This document shows positions 13,841 through 14,887 of a DNA stretch of 14,887 nt, one piece after another (position 1 is the stretch's first letter; every line of letters begins with the position of its first letter). Below the pieces are notes generated by a model. It did not search any database, had not been told where the DNA came from, and saw only the letters and a list, made by a program, of their open reading frames with translations. The translations under genes were made by a program, and so were the position numbers. This stretch comes from Bacteroidales bacterium (lineage in GTDB: Bacteria > Bacteroidota > Bacteroidia > Bacteroidales > UBA3824). Where the stretch lies: positions 1 through 14,887 of the forward strand of contig JAEEXW010000025.1 of NCBI GenBank assembly GCA_016287995.1, written 5' to 3'.

Positions 13841-14446
13841 ATGATAATAATAGGAATAGCCGGCGGTACAGGCTGCGGCAAAACTACCGTCGTAAAAAAA
13901 ATTGCGGAAACCTTGCCGCCTGATAATGTAGCAGTTATCCCTTTGGATTCGTATTACAACCAAACGGACGATTTGACACCGGAGCAGCGGCGGCAAATAA
14001 ATTTTGACCACCCAAACGCTTTTGACTGGGACTTATTGTTTGAGCATATTTCCATGCTGAAAAACGGTAAGGCGGTGGAGCAGCCGACATATTCCTATGT
14101 TATCTCCAACCGTCTAAAAGAGACTATTCACATAGAGCCAAAACCCGTGATGATTGTTGAGGGCATTATGTCTTTGATAAAAAAAGAGTTGCGGGATTTA
14201 ATGGATTTGAAGATTTTTGTAGATACCGACTCCGACGAGCGTTTGATAAGAATTATCAAACGCGACGTTTTGGAGCGCGGCAGAACTGCTGAAATGGTGA
14301 TGGAACGTTATGTTAACGTCTTGAAACCTATGCACTTAGAGTTTATTGAACCTACAAAGCGTTATGCCGACATAATAATTCCTCAGGGCGGCGACAACGA
14401 AAAAGGTATTTCAATCATCAAAAAATACATTTTGTCGATTCAATAA
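13841..14446 (+). CDS. udk: Uridine kinase
   Basis: A 201-residue nucleoside kinase that phosphorylates uridine (and usually cytidine) in pyrimidine salvage, in the cytoplasm. Walker A is GGTGCGKTT (8-16). The uridine-kinase signature PLDSYY (34-39) carries the likely base D36, and DHPNAFDWD (56-64) is the nucleoside-binding segment. QPTYSY (81-86) and the lid-region RDVLERGR (141-148) are also characteristic. Length is typical of bacterial Udk. It lies 12 nt after recA with no promoter in between, so it is probably co-transcribed; the next gene follows after 15 nt. No functional link to RecA is implied. Confidence 0.95.
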   Translation: MIIIGIAGGTGCGKTTVVKKIAETLPPDNVAVIPLDSYYNQTDDLTPEQRRQINFDHPNAFDWDLLFEHISMLKNGKAVEQPTYSYVISNRLKETIHIEPKPVMIVEGIMSLIKKELRDLMDLKIFVDTDSDERLIRIIKRDVLERGRTAEMVMERYVNVLKPMHLEFIEPTKRYADIIIPQGGDNEKGISIIKKYILSIQ

Positions 14447-14461
14447 TAATTACAAACTGCT

Positions 14462-14887
14462 ATGAAAACAATTGTTTCGGTATTTTTGCTGATTGTTTTG
14501 GTTGCAAAAAATGTTACCGCGCAAAATTATAGTTTCAAAAGCAGTTTGGAATACGGTGCTGCAATTGCGGACTTTTTTATCTCCGATTTCGACATAAACG
14601 ATTTGGAGTTTTATATTAACGGCTTCAAATCGTCAAAAACTATTGTCTATCCTGCCGGGAAACACAAATTGAAAATTATTCATAACGGAATTTTTTTGGC
14701 AGAATCAGAAATAGAAATCTTAAAAAAGAAAATAAACCCGGGCACTCTTACTATCGGCAGCAAAATTTATGACGGCTATTCGCGTGCAAGGGAATACAGT
14801 TTGAATTTCGACGAAACCCAAATCCTTGAAGAAGACAGAATTAGCGTATCCGTACAACTGAAAAATATACCTTATTTTCCATCCAAA
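14462..14887 (+). CDS. Partial secreted protein of unknown function, cut by the window end
   Basis: An open frame starts at the ATG at 14462 and continues for 142 codons to the last base without a stop. The N-terminus is a typical signal peptide (basic MKT, hydrophobic core VFLLIVLVA) with a likely signal peptidase I site after NVTA, before QN. No lipobox is present. The visible mature part is mixed and beta-rich, with a short segment YPAGKHKLKII (63-73) that recalls PEGA-like repeats, where a small domain presents a backbone-like loop; this resemblance is weak. It is 15 nt downstream of udk and probably co-transcribed. I do not recognise the family, and the missing C-terminal part may hold the defining domain. 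Confidence 0.75.
   Translation, partial: MKTIVSVFLLIVLVAKNVTAQNYSFKSSLEYGAAIADFFISDFDINDLEFYINGFKSSKTIVYPAGKHKLKIIHNGIFLAESEIEILKKKINPGTLTIGSKIYDGYSRAREYSLNFDETQILEEDRISVSVQLKNIPYFPSK

Overview
The window looks like chromosomal DNA from a member of the Bacteroidota, probably Bacteroidales-like. The evidence is AT-rich intergenic DNA, the phylum's TAnnTTTG -7 promoter box in front of at least seven genes or operons, weak Shine-Dalgarno sequences, and typical Bacteroidota proteins: FKBP lipoproteins, a DUF4369/thioredoxin-fold lipoprotein, an OmpH-like lipoprotein and an AAA_14/DUF4143 ATPase. No tRNA, rRNA, CRISPR array, insertion sequence or prophage was seen. No gene-free stretch exceeds 300 bases; the longest is 1999-2257, which holds a promoter and a striking repeat array.

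Layout. (1) 8-1998, minus strand: an apparent operon of a membrane-anchored conserved protein and two FKBP-type prolyl isomerases, one a soluble periplasmic protein with a degenerate pocket and one a lipoprotein. (2) 2107-2222: four copies of the palindrome TTCAGTNNACTGAA at an exact 32-bp period, running into the promoter of an AAA_14/DUF4143 ATPase (2258-3523). (3) 3581-6536, plus strand: an envelope pair, a thioredoxin-fold lipoprotein that has lost both active-site cysteines, and the signal peptide peptidase SppA. (4) 6484-10062, minus strand: a tight two-gene operon of a DUF2791 (BrxD-like) ATPase and an Lhr-type DEAD/DEAH helicase (BrxHI-like). The helicase 3' end overlaps the sppA 3' end by 53 bp, tail to tail. 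(5) 10175-12059, minus strand: a family 2 glycosyltransferase downstream of an OmpH/Skp-like lipoprotein, with a perfect GC-rich 14-bp inverted repeat between them. (6) 12118-14887, plus strand: rnhA, recA, udk and the start of a secreted protein that runs off the window.

How the genes fit together. Most of the window is housekeeping: protein folding and quality control in the envelope (FKBPs, OmpH-like, SppA), DNA maintenance (RNase HI, RecA) and pyrimidine salvage (uridine kinase). Two parts look accessory. One is the BrxD/BrxHI-like pair, which normally ends a type 2 BREX phage-defence operon but here has no methylase, PglZ, PglY or other BREX partner in view. The other is the DUF4143 ATPase with its palindrome array, which looks like a self-contained, probably autoregulated unit. 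These two are the best candidates for undescribed biology.
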